Notes: a model not told the origin generated them from the letters alone. DNA of 64,000 bases from Phycisphaerae bacterium (GCA_030428945.1 JAUIEC010000009.1:62001-126000); one strand, 5' to 3'; positions 1 to 8,746 are shown, counted from the first letter of the stretch. Translations and numbers: made by a program.

Positions 1-478
1 CTTTCCGCTGCCCGAGGTCGAGGGGGTCATCGCGCACGAACTGGCCCACATCAAGCACCGTGACGTGCTGATCTCGACGGTCGCATCGGTCCTGGCCGGC
101 ATCATCAGTTACGCCGGGTACATGGCGTTCTACCTGGGCGGTTCACGGCGCGACAACCCGCTTGGTCCGATCGGCATGCTGCTGATGGTCATGCTGGCGC
201 CGCTGGCGGCGGCGGTGATCCAGATGGCGATCTCGCGGCAGCGCGAGTACGCGGCCGACTCGTACGGCGGCGAACTGTGCGGCGATCCGCGCAAGCTGGC
301 GTACGCCCTGCGGCGGCTGGACTCGGGCAATCGCCGGGTCCCGACCGACACGCCGCCGGCGTTTCACAACCTGTACATCGCCCAGCCGCTCTCGGGGCAG
401 GGGCTGGCCAGCCTGTTCAGCACGCACCCGCCGATCGAGGACCGCATCGCCCGGCTCGAGGCCCAGGCCCGCGGCTGA
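1..478 (+). CDS. htpX: M48 family zinc metalloprotease, HtpX-like (5' end outside window)
   Basis: The reading frame is open from base 2 and lacks its start. The zinc motif HELAH lies at bases 35-49, followed by two hydrophobic segments and then the third-ligand region QREYAAD, the order found in HtpX proteases. These are inner-membrane proteases that degrade misfolded membrane proteins. The C-terminus carries the family's typical THPPIEDRIARL sequence. About 158 residues are visible of a family that usually has about 290, so roughly half is missing to the left. The family assignment is firm; calling it HtpX rather than another M48B member is an inference from the missing half. Confidence 0.85.
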   Translation, partial: FPLPEVEGVIAHELAHIKHRDVLISTVASVLAGIISYAGYMAFYLGGSRRDNPLGPIGMLLMVMLAPLAAAVIQMAISRQREYAADSYGGELCGDPRKLAYALRRLDSGNRRVPTDTPPAFHNLYIAQPLSGQGLASLFSTHPPIEDRIARLEAQARG

Positions 479-521
479 AGCGCGGTCGAGGGGCGGGCTT
501 CGCGGCGTGCGCCCGGCGTTG

Positions 522-527
522 TATACT
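522..527 (+). promoter_or_regulatory. candidate -10 element for the lipoprotein phosphatase gene
   Basis: TATACT stands out in a very GC-rich spacer, about 70 bases upstream of the start at 596. The -35 region 17 bases upstream (TTCGCG) is poor, so this is a weak call. Confidence 0.3.
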
Positions 528-595
528 CGCGGATCGTCGCTGCCCCCGGGGCAACCGGTCGTTTCCGCGAAGCAAGCAACGGAAAGAGGCTCCTG

Positions 596-2011
596 ATGCC
601 ACGGTCGTTTCGCCGTCGCGCGCTGCTCATGTTCGGGCTGACGCTGGCCTGCCTGCCGGGCGGGTGTGATTCGTCACGCGTGGCCGATGCGCCGCCGCCG
701 ACGCCGCTGATCGTGATCGGCCTCGACGGGCTCGAATGGTCGGTCGTGGTCGAGATGCTCGACAAGGATCACCTGCCGAACCTGGCCCGGGTCATGCGGG
801 CCGGCACGTTCGGCAAGCTCGAGACGATTCGCCCGACCTCGTCACCGATCATCTGGACGACGATCGCGACCGGCAAGCGCGGCGAAGAGCATGGGATCAC
901 CGACTTCACCCGCACCAGCGACGACGGCGAGACCATCCTGCTGACCAACGCCGACCGGCAGACCAAGGCGCTCTGGAACATCCTCTCCGAGTTTGACCGC
1001 CGGGTCGCCATTGTCGGCTGGTGGATGACCTATCCGGTTGAGCCGGTCAACGGCATCATGGTCGCCCAGACCAACACGGACTCCGACGAGCGCCGCCTCT
1101 TCAAGGGCACGCTGGTCGAGGGCGTTCCCGACCAGGTCTACCCGCCCGAGCGACAGGAGGAGATCCTCTCGGTCGTCGGCGACGTGGCCAAGCGGGCCGA
1201 ACGACTCAAGCGGCGGATCTTCGGGCGCCTGCCGAAGGCTCGCGTCAACGCTGACCGCGTGGCACTCCGCAAGATCGACTGGGCCGTCCGGGCCGATGCC
1301 GTCTATCACAGCACCGCGCTGCGCCTGCTCGACGAACAGCCCGGCTACGACCTGTCGATGTTCTACTTCGGCGGCGCCGATGTGCTCGGGCACCGCTTCT
1401 GGAACTACATGTACCCGCAGCTCTACGATCCGCGTCCGCCTCAGCAGAACGTGCTGATGTACCGGTCCGTGATCAAGGACTACTACAAGCATCTCGACCA
1501 TCTCGTCGGGACCCTGCTCGACGCGGCCCCGGCCGACGCCAGCTTCATCATCATCTCCGACCACGGCATGGTGCCGGTCTTCACCGACACGCGCTTCTCG
1601 GCCCACCATCACGAAGCGCCGCCGGGCTTCTTCGCCTGCAGCGGCCCCGTCTTCCGCAAACCGGCCGAACCGCCCGACCTGCACGGCCTCGATGCGGAAC
1701 GGATCCCGCTGGTCTGCTCGGTCTATGACCTGGCCCCGACCATCCTGGCGCACTTCCGCATCCCGCTCGGACGCGACATGGCCGGCAGCATTCAGACGCG
1801 GCTCTTCGATCCGGCCTACCAGGTTGCGATCCAGCCCGAACCGCGCGACTCGCACGACGATGCCGCCTTCCTGGCCGAGCGGACCCGGCTGCAGCCCTCG
1901 GCCGACAGCATCGCGGACAAGGAACGCCTCGACCAGTTGCGCAGCCTCGGCTACGTGGGCGATGACGACGAAGAAGAAGACGAGGACGACGAAGACGACG
2001 ACGGCGACTAG
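596..2011 (+). CDS. lipoprotein of the alkaline phosphatase superfamily (type I phosphodiesterase/nucleotide pyrophosphatase)
   Basis: A signal peptide ends in a lipobox with Cys24 (LPGGC), so the protein should be a lipoprotein outside the inner membrane. Alkaline-phosphatase-superfamily landmarks follow in order: metal-binding Asp in IGLDG (about residue 44), the Thr/Ser nucleophile region RPTSSPIIWTTIATG (about 80-92), FGGADVLGHRFW, SDHGM (about 322) and AHHHEAPPG. The family hydrolyses phosphodiester, pyrophosphate or phosphoglycan bonds; the substrate cannot be read here. The last 30 residues hold LRSLGYVG, common at the C-terminus of such enzymes, followed by a nearly pure Asp/Glu tail. 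The start follows AGAGG. It is 124 nt upstream of a second lipoprotein phosphatase on the same strand. Confidence 0.8.
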   Translation: MPRSFRRRALLMFGLTLACLPGGCDSSRVADAPPPTPLIVIGLDGLEWSVVVEMLDKDHLPNLARVMRAGTFGKLETIRPTSSPIIWTTIATGKRGEEHGITDFTRTSDDGETILLTNADRQTKALWNILSEFDRRVAIVGWWMTYPVEPVNGIMVAQTNTDSDERRLFKGTLVEGVPDQVYPPERQEEILSVVGDVAKRAERLKRRIFGRLPKARVNADRVALRKIDWAVRADAVYHSTALRLLDEQPGYDLSMFYFGGADVLGHRFWNYMYPQLYDPRPPQQNVLMYRSVIKDYYKHLDHLVGTLLDAAPADASFIIISDHGMVPVFTDTRFSAHHHEAPPGFFACSGPVFRKPAEPPDLHGLDAERIPLVCSVYDLAPTILAHFRIPLGRDMAGSIQTRLFDPAYQVAIQPEPRDSHDDAAFLAERTRLQPSADSIADKERLDQLRSLGYVGDDDEEEDEDDEDDDGD

Positions 2012-2135
2012 AGTCCTGCGCGGGCGGTCCGACCTCGGACACTCGCGCAGGCAGGGGATGACCGGGACGGTCAGCAAAGGGTGAACGGCCGACTACGTCC
2101 GGCGGGACGGCGGCGCAGCGCCGCGGGAGTGAAGC

Positions 2136-3704
2136 GTGAAAAACAGGGCAGGGCGTTCGACCCGCCGGGAGTTTCTCCAGACGGCCGGACTGGCCGGCGC
2201 GGTCGCGCTGACCGGGCTCGGCTGCGACGGGCGATCCGGAACCGAAACCGACAACGCCGGCACGCCGCCGGAATCGGCCGGGAAAACGGCAACCGACCCG
2301 ACCTCCGCACTGCGGATCAACGAAGCTCTCTTCCGCGTCCGCGACGACGGCGTCACCCTGCACTGGCTGGCCGATCAGCCGCACGAGGCCCGCGTGCTGG
2401 TCGGGCGGTCCGAGGACAAGCTTGCGCCGCACGCCACGCGGAAGGTGCCCGGCGCCGGGACGTGCGTGATCGACGGACAGCAGCCCGGTTCGGAGTTCGT
2501 GCTCAAGACCCAGTACCGCCGCGATCCGCAGCGCGACTGGCAGGACGGGCCCGTCCGGCGCGTTCGGACCCGCCGCCCGCCCGGGAACGCCTTCAAGGTG
2601 GCGATCCTGGCCGACACGCACATCAACGCCACGATGGGCAAGCCCGGCGCGCCGCAGGCCGCCCGCCAGGTCGCCGCGGCCGTGGCGGCCGATGCGCCCG
2701 ACTTCGTCGTCTTCATCGGCGACGAGGCCAGCCTGATCCGTGACGTCTATCGCGGACGCCGGGTGACGGACGCCGACACACGCGAAAGCTGGACCCTCTG
2801 GCGGACGCTGTACGCCGACCTGCTGGCGGCCGTGCCGAGCTGCCTGGTCCTGGGCAACCACGAGGGCGAGGCCGGCTACTACCAGGACTATCGGCCGACC
2901 AACGGGGCCGCGCCGCTCTACCTGCAGCGGACGGCCACGATCGGCCGCAAGCAGTTCGTGCTGAATCCGCTGCCGACGACAAACCCCGAGGGCGGTGAGG
3001 ACGAGGGCTGGCGCGGCGACCAGGACTCGGCCGCGACCGGTGGGGCTTCCGAGGGCAACTGCTCGCCGCTGGAGAACTACTACGCGTGGACCTGGGGCGA
3101 TGCGCTTTTCGTCGTGCTCGACGTGCACCGCTACACCAACCCGGGCGGCGGCACCCCCGAGACGCCGGAGCAGTGGACCCTGGGCGACGCCCAGATGGCC
3201 TGGTTCGAGCGGACGCTGGCGGCCAGCACGGCCCGCTGGAAGGTGGTCCTGGGTCATCACCTGGTCGGCGGGTGGCCGTACGACGGGGCCGGCACGCGGC
3301 GTCCGACGAAGTACTGCTACGGGCGGGGGGGCGGCCGGTACGCGCGGGTCGGCGAACAGGCTCGCGTCAACGACCTGATGAAAGCCCACGGGGCCCGCTT
3401 CTTCCTGTACGGGCACGACCACGTCTTCGCCCATCAGCCGGCCGACGAGATCGAATTCGTCTGCTGCGGGCGGCCGAGCTACCTGAATCCGGAGTGGTTC
3501 AACCGCCCGGTCTGGCCGGAGGCGTACGGCTCGTACCGGCAGCGCGACTTCCTGGCGGCGCTGGGCTACACGCGGTTGACGGTCGCACCGGACCGGCTCG
3601 TGCTGGACTACGTCCGCGCGGCCGCCGACCCGGGCGGCGGCGAGAACGTCGACACGCCGGTCGGAGAGGTCGCCTACCGGGCCGAGTTCGAAGCGGACGC
3701 GTAA
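2136..3704 (+). CDS. Tat-exported calcineurin-like metallophosphoesterase, putative lipoprotein
   Basis: The N-terminus has a twin-arginine motif (RREFLQ, residues 10-15) and then a lipobox with Cys30 (TGLGC), suggesting Tat export and lipidation. An Ig/Fn3-like stretch (about 60-145) resembles the N-terminal domain of purple acid phosphatases. The metallophosphatase motifs follow: LADTHIN (about 158), FIGDEAS, LGNHEGE (about 239), LGHHLVGG (about 372) and YGHDH (about 426). Together these supply the dinuclear metal site. The start is GTG, chosen because GGGAG lies six bases upstream and the Tat signal begins there. The substrate is unknown. Its position behind another exported phosphatase suggests shared phosphate or glycan-phosphate scavenging, which is inference. 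Confidence 0.82.
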   Translation: MKNRAGRSTRREFLQTAGLAGAVALTGLGCDGRSGTETDNAGTPPESAGKTATDPTSALRINEALFRVRDDGVTLHWLADQPHEARVLVGRSEDKLAPHATRKVPGAGTCVIDGQQPGSEFVLKTQYRRDPQRDWQDGPVRRVRTRRPPGNAFKVAILADTHINATMGKPGAPQAARQVAAAVAADAPDFVVFIGDEASLIRDVYRGRRVTDADTRESWTLWRTLYADLLAAVPSCLVLGNHEGEAGYYQDYRPTNGAAPLYLQRTATIGRKQFVLNPLPTTNPEGGEDEGWRGDQDSAATGGASEGNCSPLENYYAWTWGDALFVVLDVHRYTNPGGGTPETPEQWTLGDAQMAWFERTLAASTARWKVVLGHHLVGGWPYDGAGTRRPTKYCYGRGGGRYARVGEQARVNDLMKAHGARFFLYGHDHVFAHQPADEIEFVCCGRPSYLNPEWFNRPVWPEAYGSYRQRDFLAALGYTRLTVAPDRLVLDYVRAAADPGGGENVDTPVGEVAYRAEFEADA

Positions 3705-3780
3705 CGGTCAGGAAGGGCGCGCTCGCCGCGCCTCCGACCTCCTTCACGCTTTCACGTTCTCACTCATTCACCGGCGCAGG

Positions 3781-4182
3781 CTAGATCGCTTCCGCGCCCG
3801 CGCTGGCCACGGCGTGGTCGTTCTCGACCGTGTCGCCGCTGACGCCGATGGCGCCGATGATCGTGCCGTTCCTGTCGCGCAGCGGCAGGCCGCCGGGGAA
3901 GGTGATCAGGCCGCCGTTGGAGTGTTCGATGTTGTACAGGGCGCCGCCGGGCTGGCTCAGTCCGCCGATGTCGCCGGTCGGCATGTCGAAGAAACGGGCC
4001 GTGCGGGCCTTTCGAATGGCGATGTCGATCGAGCCGAGCCAGGCGTCCTCCATCCGGAAGAAGGCCTTCAGGTTCGCGCCGGCGTCGACGATCGCGACGT
4101 TCATCTTCGTGTTGATCTTTGCCGCGTGGGCCAGGGCCGCGCGTCCGGCGGCTTCGGCCTGGGCGAGGGTGATATCTGCCAT
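3781..4182 (-). CDS. GlcG/HbpS family heme-binding-like protein (DUF336)
   Basis: This 133-residue protein fits the GlcG/HbpS family in length and sequence. It shows [20 protein letters not shown] near residue 27, the conserved GGLPLRD segment, [17 protein letters not shown] near residue 112 and a terminal A..GAEAI. HbpS members bind heme, while GlcG members sit in glycolate or diol catabolism; neither context is present here. The start is supported by GGAGGAA six bases upstream. It is a single gene, transcribed toward the upstream metallophosphoesterase gene and probably separate from the Bax-inhibitor gene on its 5' side. Confidence 0.8.
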   Translation of the reverse strand: MADITLAQAEAAGRAALAHAAKINTKMNVAIVDAGANLKAFFRMEDAWLGSIDIAIRKARTARFFDMPTGDIGGLSQPGGALYNIEHSNGGLITFPGGLPLRDRNGTIIGAIGVSGDTVENDHAVASAGAEAI

Positions 4183-4204
4183 GGGGGTTCCTCCAACTTA
4201 CGAG

Positions 4205-4302
4205 TGACAGAGTGACAGGGTGCAGGAGTGAAAGAGAAAGGGAGAAGCCGCTGCGTGAACAGCCTCTTCCACCCTTTCACGCTTCCACTCTTTCGCCCGC
4301 AG
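4205..4302. repeat. purine/pyrimidine inverted repeat in the spacer
   Basis: A purine-rich run of GTGACAGAG and GTGAAAGAG-like units at about 4205-4245 is followed by a pyrimidine run of CCCTTTCAC-type units at about 4268-4298. The two halves are imperfect inverted copies and could fold into a long hairpin. The same pattern is seen in the 28347-28503 spacer and, with other unit sequences, in many spacers of this window. Confidence 0.55.
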
Positions 4303-5025
4303 CTAGTCGCTGCTCTGGGCGGACATGACCAGTCGCAGCACGTACCAGAACATCAGGGCCAGCGAAGCGAACAGGCTCAGTGCGGCGCCGACGTAGCGGT
4401 CTTCCGGGTAGTGGTGCAGGACGTTGGACGTATCGTACAGGATCGCGGCCCCGGCGAAGGCGATCAGCGCCACGCTGAACCAGGTGCCCAGTTCCAGGCC
4501 GAAAGCCAGTGCGCCGAAGATCGCCAGGATCGCCACCACGAAACCCCACTTCAGCAGGGCGCCCAGGAATGAGAAGTCCCTGCGGGTCACGAAGACGATC
4601 GCGGTCAGCAGGCTGAAGCCCAGGATCGTGATCTGGGCCGCGCTCTCGATCGCCCCTGGCGCGAAATGGTTGGCGATGTACAGGATCGGACAGAAGATCA
4701 GGGCCTCCAGCGCGACGAAGCCGACCAGCGCGAGGTACTGCGCGCCCTTGGACTCGGCGGTGTGCGCGAAGTGCGTCGCGCCCCAACTCGCCAGGACGAA
4801 GGCACCGAGCACCACCCACCACCACTGCAGCATCGGCGCGGCGATCGTCTTGGCCACGCCCGACTGGAACAGCGCGATCTCAAGCAGCACGAAGCTGATC
4901 ACGGCCGCGAACAGGTGCAGGTAGGTGTTCCAGATGAACTGCGCGCGCGTCTCGGTTGAGGCCTGCCAGACAGCGCCCGGAGTCATGTCGTTGCGATAGT
5001 CTTCGGTTCCTGTTCCACCAAGCAT
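4303..5025 (-). CDS. Bax inhibitor-1/YccA family membrane protein
   Basis: Seven hydrophobic segments fill most of the protein, in the size range of the BI-1/YccA family (240 residues). Typical features are the repeated small-residue helices, a segment LAFGLELGTWFSVALIAFAGAAILYDTSNVLH near the C-terminus and a Tyr-rich junction EDRYVGAALSLF. Bacterial members are inner-membrane proteins linked to pH-sensitive ion leak or protease FtsH regulation. The ATG at 5025 has GGAGA about ten bases upstream. A TTG at 5121, which would touch the previous stop, would add 32 residues, but that extension has weaker codon bias, so the shorter start is preferred. Confidence 0.75.
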   Translation of the reverse strand: MLGGTGTEDYRNDMTPGAVWQASTETRAQFIWNTYLHLFAAVISFVLLEIALFQSGVAKTIAAPMLQWWWVVLGAFVLASWGATHFAHTAESKGAQYLALVGFVALEALIFCPILYIANHFAPGAIESAAQITILGFSLLTAIVFVTRRDFSFLGALLKWGFVVAILAIFGALAFGLELGTWFSVALIAFAGAAILYDTSNVLHHYPEDRYVGAALSLFASLALMFWYVLRLVMSAQSSD

Positions 5026-5122
5026 GGCGATGGCGTCTCCCTGTGGGGCGCGAAGGCGCGCGGTGCGGACGTTTCGGTCGCTGACGTCGGCGGCATTGTA
5101 ACCGCGATACGGATCGTGCAAG

Positions 5123-5764
5123 TCACTCCGACGCCGCGGACGCCGGGGCGTACAGGCCGCCGGTCGTTGCCATCCAGGCCGCGATCGCGCCGGCCGCCTG
5201 CTGCGGCGTCCGGTCGCTGATGTCCAGTTCCAGCGTCGGCAGGCGCGAGTCCCTGGCCGCCGCCCGGAAGTCGTCCTGCTCGGCCAGGAAGGGGGTCAGG
5301 TCGTCGTACTGGGCCGGGTTGCCCGAGACCTTCAGCCGCTCGGCGCGGGCGGCCTCGAACGTCTCCGGGCGGCGGGTGCAGACGACCAGGTGGAACCCGA
5401 GACCGGCCAGTCGCTGTTCGAGCCAGTCGAAATCCAGCGGGTTGCCCTGTGCGGCCTGGAACCGCTGCGTCGAGAGGTGGAAGCGGTCGACGATCCACGA
5501 GTAGTACGGCATCAGTTCGAACAGGCGCAGCCAGGTGCGATAGGTCTCCAGGGCCCGTTCGGTCTCGTCGCGGTTGAAGTTGATCAGCCCCCGGCCCCAC
5601 GGCGTGTTGGTGAAGCCGCACCACTCGCCCGAGATGATCGGCGAATGGTAGCGATACCTGCGGACCCCGACGAACTCCGGATGCTCGTTCAGCGCGAAGG
5701 CGATCTCGGTCTTGTGGGTCAGCCGGGTGCCTTCCAGGATCACCTTCGGACAAAGCTTCGGCAA
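5123..5764 (-). CDS. P-loop kinase-like protein (deoxynucleoside/thymidylate kinase-like), divergent Walker A
   Basis: The protein begins PKLCPKVILEG and continues TRLTHKTE, in the position and spacing of a Walker A loop, but with His where the Gly before Lys-Thr normally sits. Further along are VDRFHLS, resembling the DRS/DRF motif of deoxynucleoside kinases, a strand LVVCTRRPE and a terminal LELDISDRTPQQAAGAIAAW, all in the kinase order. No substrate can be assigned. The TTG start is chosen because AAGGAG lies five bases upstream; sequence further upstream is repeat DNA. About 213 residues. It lies 97 bases upstream of the preferred Bax-inhibitor start, in the same direction. Confidence 0.6.
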   Translation of the reverse strand: MPKLCPKVILEGTRLTHKTEIAFALNEHPEFVGVRRYRYHSPIISGEWCGFTNTPWGRGLINFNRDETERALETYRTWLRLFELMPYYSWIVDRFHLSTQRFQAAQGNPLDFDWLEQRLAGLGFHLVVCTRRPETFEAARAERLKVSGNPAQYDDLTPFLAEQDDFRAAARDSRLPTLELDISDRTPQQAAGAIAAWMATTGGLYAPASAASE

Positions 5765-5894
5765 GGGGACTCCTTCCCGTGCGGGTTTCCGGATTGCGGA
5801 TTGCGAATTGTAATGCGAAGAAGCGCCGGCCGGGCTTTCTGGCGAGGCGTCACCGGGAAAGGAAAGGGGAGCCGCGCCCGAGGACGCGACTCCC

Positions 5895-5931
5895 ACCTGT
5901 TCCCTGTTCCCTGTTCCCTTGTTCCCGTGCG
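5895..5931. repeat. TGTTCCC heptamer array next to a stop codon
   Basis: Four to five tandem units of CTGTTCC or close variants end one base before the stop codon of the minus-strand dockerin gene. On the transcribed strand this is a GGGAACA array directly after the stop. The same module sits behind other genes in the window (for example near 9423, 17900, 45268 and 47880). Confidence 0.7.
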
Positions 5932-7101
5932 TCAGCAACTGCTTCCGAACACGCTCAGCAGCACCGCCAGGTCCGACAGGTCGATCACGCCGTTGCCGTT
6001 GAAGTCGGCCCCGGTCCCGGCCGGGACGCTGGCGCCGAAGCTGCCCAGCAGGATCGCCAGGTCATTCAGGTCGACCACGTTGTCACCGTTGGCATCGCCC
6101 GGGCAGGGCGGGGATTCGCAGTCGTCGGCCGTGCCGTTCATGTCGGCGTCTTCGCAGTCGCTGCCGATGCCAAGCCAGGTGCCGCCCGCGATGTTGCACT
6201 GCGCCTCGGTCCGCTCCAGGCAGGCCCCCGCGCTCGTGCAGCAGGCCCCGGTCGGTTCCGGGCAACTCGTCGTGCCGCAGTCCGTCCCGTCACCCTGGAA
6301 CACGCCGGCCACCGCCAGGCAGTCCTCGGGACTCATGTTGTCCATGCACGAGCCGTCCGGCAGGCAGCAGGCACCCTCCGGAAAACAGACCGTGCCGGCA
6401 CAGTCGCTGGCCGGGCCCTGCCAGACGCCGCCGAACAAAGCGCAGTCGCTCTGTGTCTCGTCCAGGCAGCCCCCGGTCGTCTCGAAGCAGCACGCCCCGG
6501 TCGGATCGCTGGTGGCACAGTCGACCACCATCCGGATGATGAAGTCGCCGCTGGTGATCAGGCACAGGTCGAACCACCCGCCCGGGATCGCCAGGATCGC
6601 GTTGCGGTTGCTCGTGCAGCCGTCCACGTCGCGGATCACGCTGCCGCTCGCGAGCGTCGCCGGGTTCTCGAACTCGAGCGAGACGAAGACCTCTTCGTTC
6701 TCCGAGACCGGGATGCTGATCGGCAGGGTCATCTGGTCATCAAGGAAGCGGAACTCGTTCAGCGCGCCGGGCGTCAGGGCCGGCGCCAGCAACTCGTCCT
6801 GGCTCAGCGGACCGGCCGGAACCGGGAAGGTCGAGCCGTCCTCGACGTGGATCTGCCGCTCGATCGACGGCTGGGCGCCCGGCGGACTCGCCAGCCACCC
6901 GACCTGGATCGCCACGATCGTTCCGTCACACGGCGAGGTCAGCCGCACGGCCGCCTCTTCGCCCGGGATGAAGCCGGCCACGATGACGGTCGATCCGCCG
7001 GACTGGAACGAGTCGTTCTGAACGGTCATCTCCTCGGCCAGGCTCGAAGCTGTACCGAGAGTCCAGGCCGCCAGAGCGGCCGCGAGAAGCTTGCGGGTCA
7101 T
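5932..7101 (-). CDS. secreted protein with Cys-rich repeats and C-terminal dockerin-like domain
   Basis: The start at 7101 has GGAGGGAACC just upstream and opens a signal peptide ending near SSLAEE. A beta-rich N-terminal region of about 185 residues is unassigned. It is followed by several copies of a repeat beginning GACC or GTVC with six spaced Cys, such as GACCFETTGGCLDETQSDC. The last 60 residues hold two calcium-loop-like segments, CPGDANGDNVVDLNDLAILL and DFNGNGVIDLSDLAVLL, the type I dockerin signature in the short form common in planctomycetes. Whether it joins a cellulosome-like assembly or simply anchors the protein is unknown. No catalytic domain is visible. Confidence 0.8.
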   Translation of the reverse strand: MTRKLLAAALAAWTLGTASSLAEEMTVQNDSFQSGGSTVIVAGFIPGEEAAVRLTSPCDGTIVAIQVGWLASPPGAQPSIERQIHVEDGSTFPVPAGPLSQDELLAPALTPGALNEFRFLDDQMTLPISIPVSENEEVFVSLEFENPATLASGSVIRDVDGCTSNRNAILAIPGGWFDLCLITSGDFIIRMVVDCATSDPTGACCFETTGGCLDETQSDCALFGGVWQGPASDCAGTVCFPEGACCLPDGSCMDNMSPEDCLAVAGVFQGDGTDCGTTSCPEPTGACCTSAGACLERTEAQCNIAGGTWLGIGSDCEDADMNGTADDCESPPCPGDANGDNVVDLNDLAILLGSFGASVPAGTGADFNGNGVIDLSDLAVLLSVFGSSC

Positions 7102-7381
7102 GGTTCCCTCCGAAATCATGAAGCTGGAAAGCGGCTGCACCGGTCGGCCCAGACCTTCCCTGAGGGCATCATAGCGGCGTCCGGCTGTCCTTCGATAGGA
7201 AAAAGCCGTCCGGACGGGGCCGGTCGCGACGCGCGGATTTGGATCCCCGCCGCAGGACGGTCGAGCCGAACGGCCGATATGATCGCAGCCAGAGTTGCTG
7301 CGCCGGAAGTTCGGGGACGAAATCCGGCGGGAAGCGGGTCCGCCGGCCAGCGACGCAGCCCCCTCGGAGGAACGCCGCGCG

Positions 7382-8155
7382 ATGATGACCAAAGAGGACC
7401 TGGCACACAACTGGCTGCCGCGCTACACGGGCATGCCGGTCGACCGTTTCGGGGCGTACGTGCTGCTGACGAACTTCTCGCACTATGTCGAGAGCTTCGC
7501 CGGGCAGTTCGGCTGCGACGTCTACGGCCGCAACCGGCCGATGCAGGCCGCGACCAACGACGCGGGCCTGACGATCATCAACTTCGGGATCGGCTCGCCG
7601 AACGCGGCGATCATCATGGACCTGCTGACGGCGGTGCATCCGCGCGGGGTGCTGTTCCTCGGCAAGTGCGGCGGGCTGAAGAGTTCGACCGAGATCGGGC
7701 ACCTGATCCTGCCGATCGCGGCGATTCGCGGCGAGGGGACTTCGGACGACTACTTCCCGCCGATGGTGCCGGCCCTGCCGAGTTTCAAGCTGCACAAGTT
7801 CGTCTCCGAGCGGATCGTCGAACGCGGCTTCGACTATCGCACCGGGGTGATCTACACCACCAACCGCCGCGTCTGGGAACACGACAGCGCCTACCTCGAA
7901 CGGATGCAGGCGACCACCTCGCTGGCGGTCGACATGGAGACGGCCACGATCTTCATCGTCGGCCACAAGAACCAGATCGCCCGCGGCGCGCTGCTGCTGG
8001 TCTCCGACGTGCCGGTGGTCCCGGACGGCGTCAAGACCGAGGAGTCCGACGCGCTGGTTACCGCGAACTGGGCCGACATGCATCTGCAACTCGGGATCGA
8101 AGCGATGACCGAAATCGGCTCGCACGGCGAAGCGATCAAGCACTTTCAGTATTGA
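7382..8155 (+). CDS. amn: AMP nucleosidase, short single-domain type
   Basis: The 257-residue product matches the short AMP nucleosidase that is common in Bacteroidetes. Diagnostic stretches are NWLPRYTGMP, IINFGIGSPNAAIIMDLL, FLGKCGGLKSSTEIG, LPIAAIRGEGTSDDY, VYTTNRRVWEHD-type sequence, DMETATIF and LLLVSDVPVVPDGVKTEESD. AMP nucleosidase hydrolyses AMP to adenine and ribose 5-phosphate, which buffers the adenylate pool. The fold is that of the nucleoside phosphorylase superfamily. The start MMTKED is chosen by alignment with the family and has GGAGGAA upstream; an open extension to 7295 is not needed. Its neighbours do not suggest a pathway partner. Confidence 0.9.
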   Translation: MMTKEDLAHNWLPRYTGMPVDRFGAYVLLTNFSHYVESFAGQFGCDVYGRNRPMQAATNDAGLTIINFGIGSPNAAIIMDLLTAVHPRGVLFLGKCGGLKSSTEIGHLILPIAAIRGEGTSDDYFPPMVPALPSFKLHKFVSERIVERGFDYRTGVIYTTNRRVWEHDSAYLERMQATTSLAVDMETATIFIVGHKNQIARGALLLVSDVPVVPDGVKTEESDALVTANWADMHLQLGIEAMTEIGSHGEAIKHFQY

Positions 8156-8156
8156 G

Positions 8157-8205
8157 AGGGAGCGAGGGAGCGAGGGAGCCAGGGAGCGAGGGAGCCAGGG
8201 TCAGA
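8157..8205. repeat. GGGAGCGA/GGGAGCCA octamer array
   Basis: About six tandem purine octamers (GGGAGCGA, GGGAGCCA) begin right after the amn stop codon on the same strand. This is one of about a dozen such arrays in the window. Bases 8206-8413 hold no gene that I can support. Confidence 0.8.
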
Positions 8206-8413
8206 AGAAGGGGGGCGGGCTTGGCCCTCGAAGTGTGCCACTGCGATTTTCGCAGTGCGCGGTCCCGACGAACTTCGAACCCGGTGCCACGGCTCCTGGG
8301 CAGGGCCCGGTCAGCGGAACCTCGGTCACGCCTTCACTTTTTCACGCTCTCCCCCCCGGATCTGCCGATACCACCGGTACGGGTCGCCACTCGACCCGCC
8401 GGAGGATCGCGCC

Positions 8414-8680
8414 ATGCCTGCCTACGAACGCCCGGACGCCTCGCTGGACGGCCTGCCGGTACCCCCGGCCGAGTTCCTGCGAACGATCGGGCCCGATCTG
8501 CTGCAGCGGTTCACCCGTCCCGAAGAAGAACCCGACGCGCAGGATCTGCGCATGCTCGGCGACCGTATCGACCGCTTCACCGGCACCCTCAACCGCCGCG
8601 CCGCCGTCCTGCAGCGCCAGGCCGAACAGGCCGCGCGCGATCTCGCGAACCTCGAAGCCGAGATCCTCAAGGCGCGGTAG
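8414..8680 (+). CDS. small hypothetical protein with C-terminal coiled coil
   Basis: This 88-residue protein starts at an ATG with GGAGG ten bases upstream and has normal codon bias. The N-terminal half is Pro-rich. From about residue 45 the sequence is a continuous charged helix, with LGDRIDRFTGTLNRRAAVL and then QAEQAARDLANLEAEIL, likely a coiled coil. There is no signal peptide or membrane segment. I do not recognise the family. It converges with recR on the other strand, 66 bases apart. Confidence 0.6.
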   Translation: MPAYERPDASLDGLPVPPAEFLRTIGPDLLQRFTRPEEEPDAQDLRMLGDRIDRFTGTLNRRAAVLQRQAEQAARDLANLEAEILKAR

Positions 8681-8746
8681 TTCGTCCCGAACCATCCGCC
8701 GCACGAGAGAACGGGGAACCCCAGGTCGGTGTTCCTCTGCACGCCC

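Noticed and set aside
842..2077. 411-codon open frame on the minus strand opposite the lipoprotein phosphatase gene
   Set aside because: The plus strand has clear alkaline-phosphatase motifs and a signal peptide; the minus frame is a GC-bias shadow with no motif.
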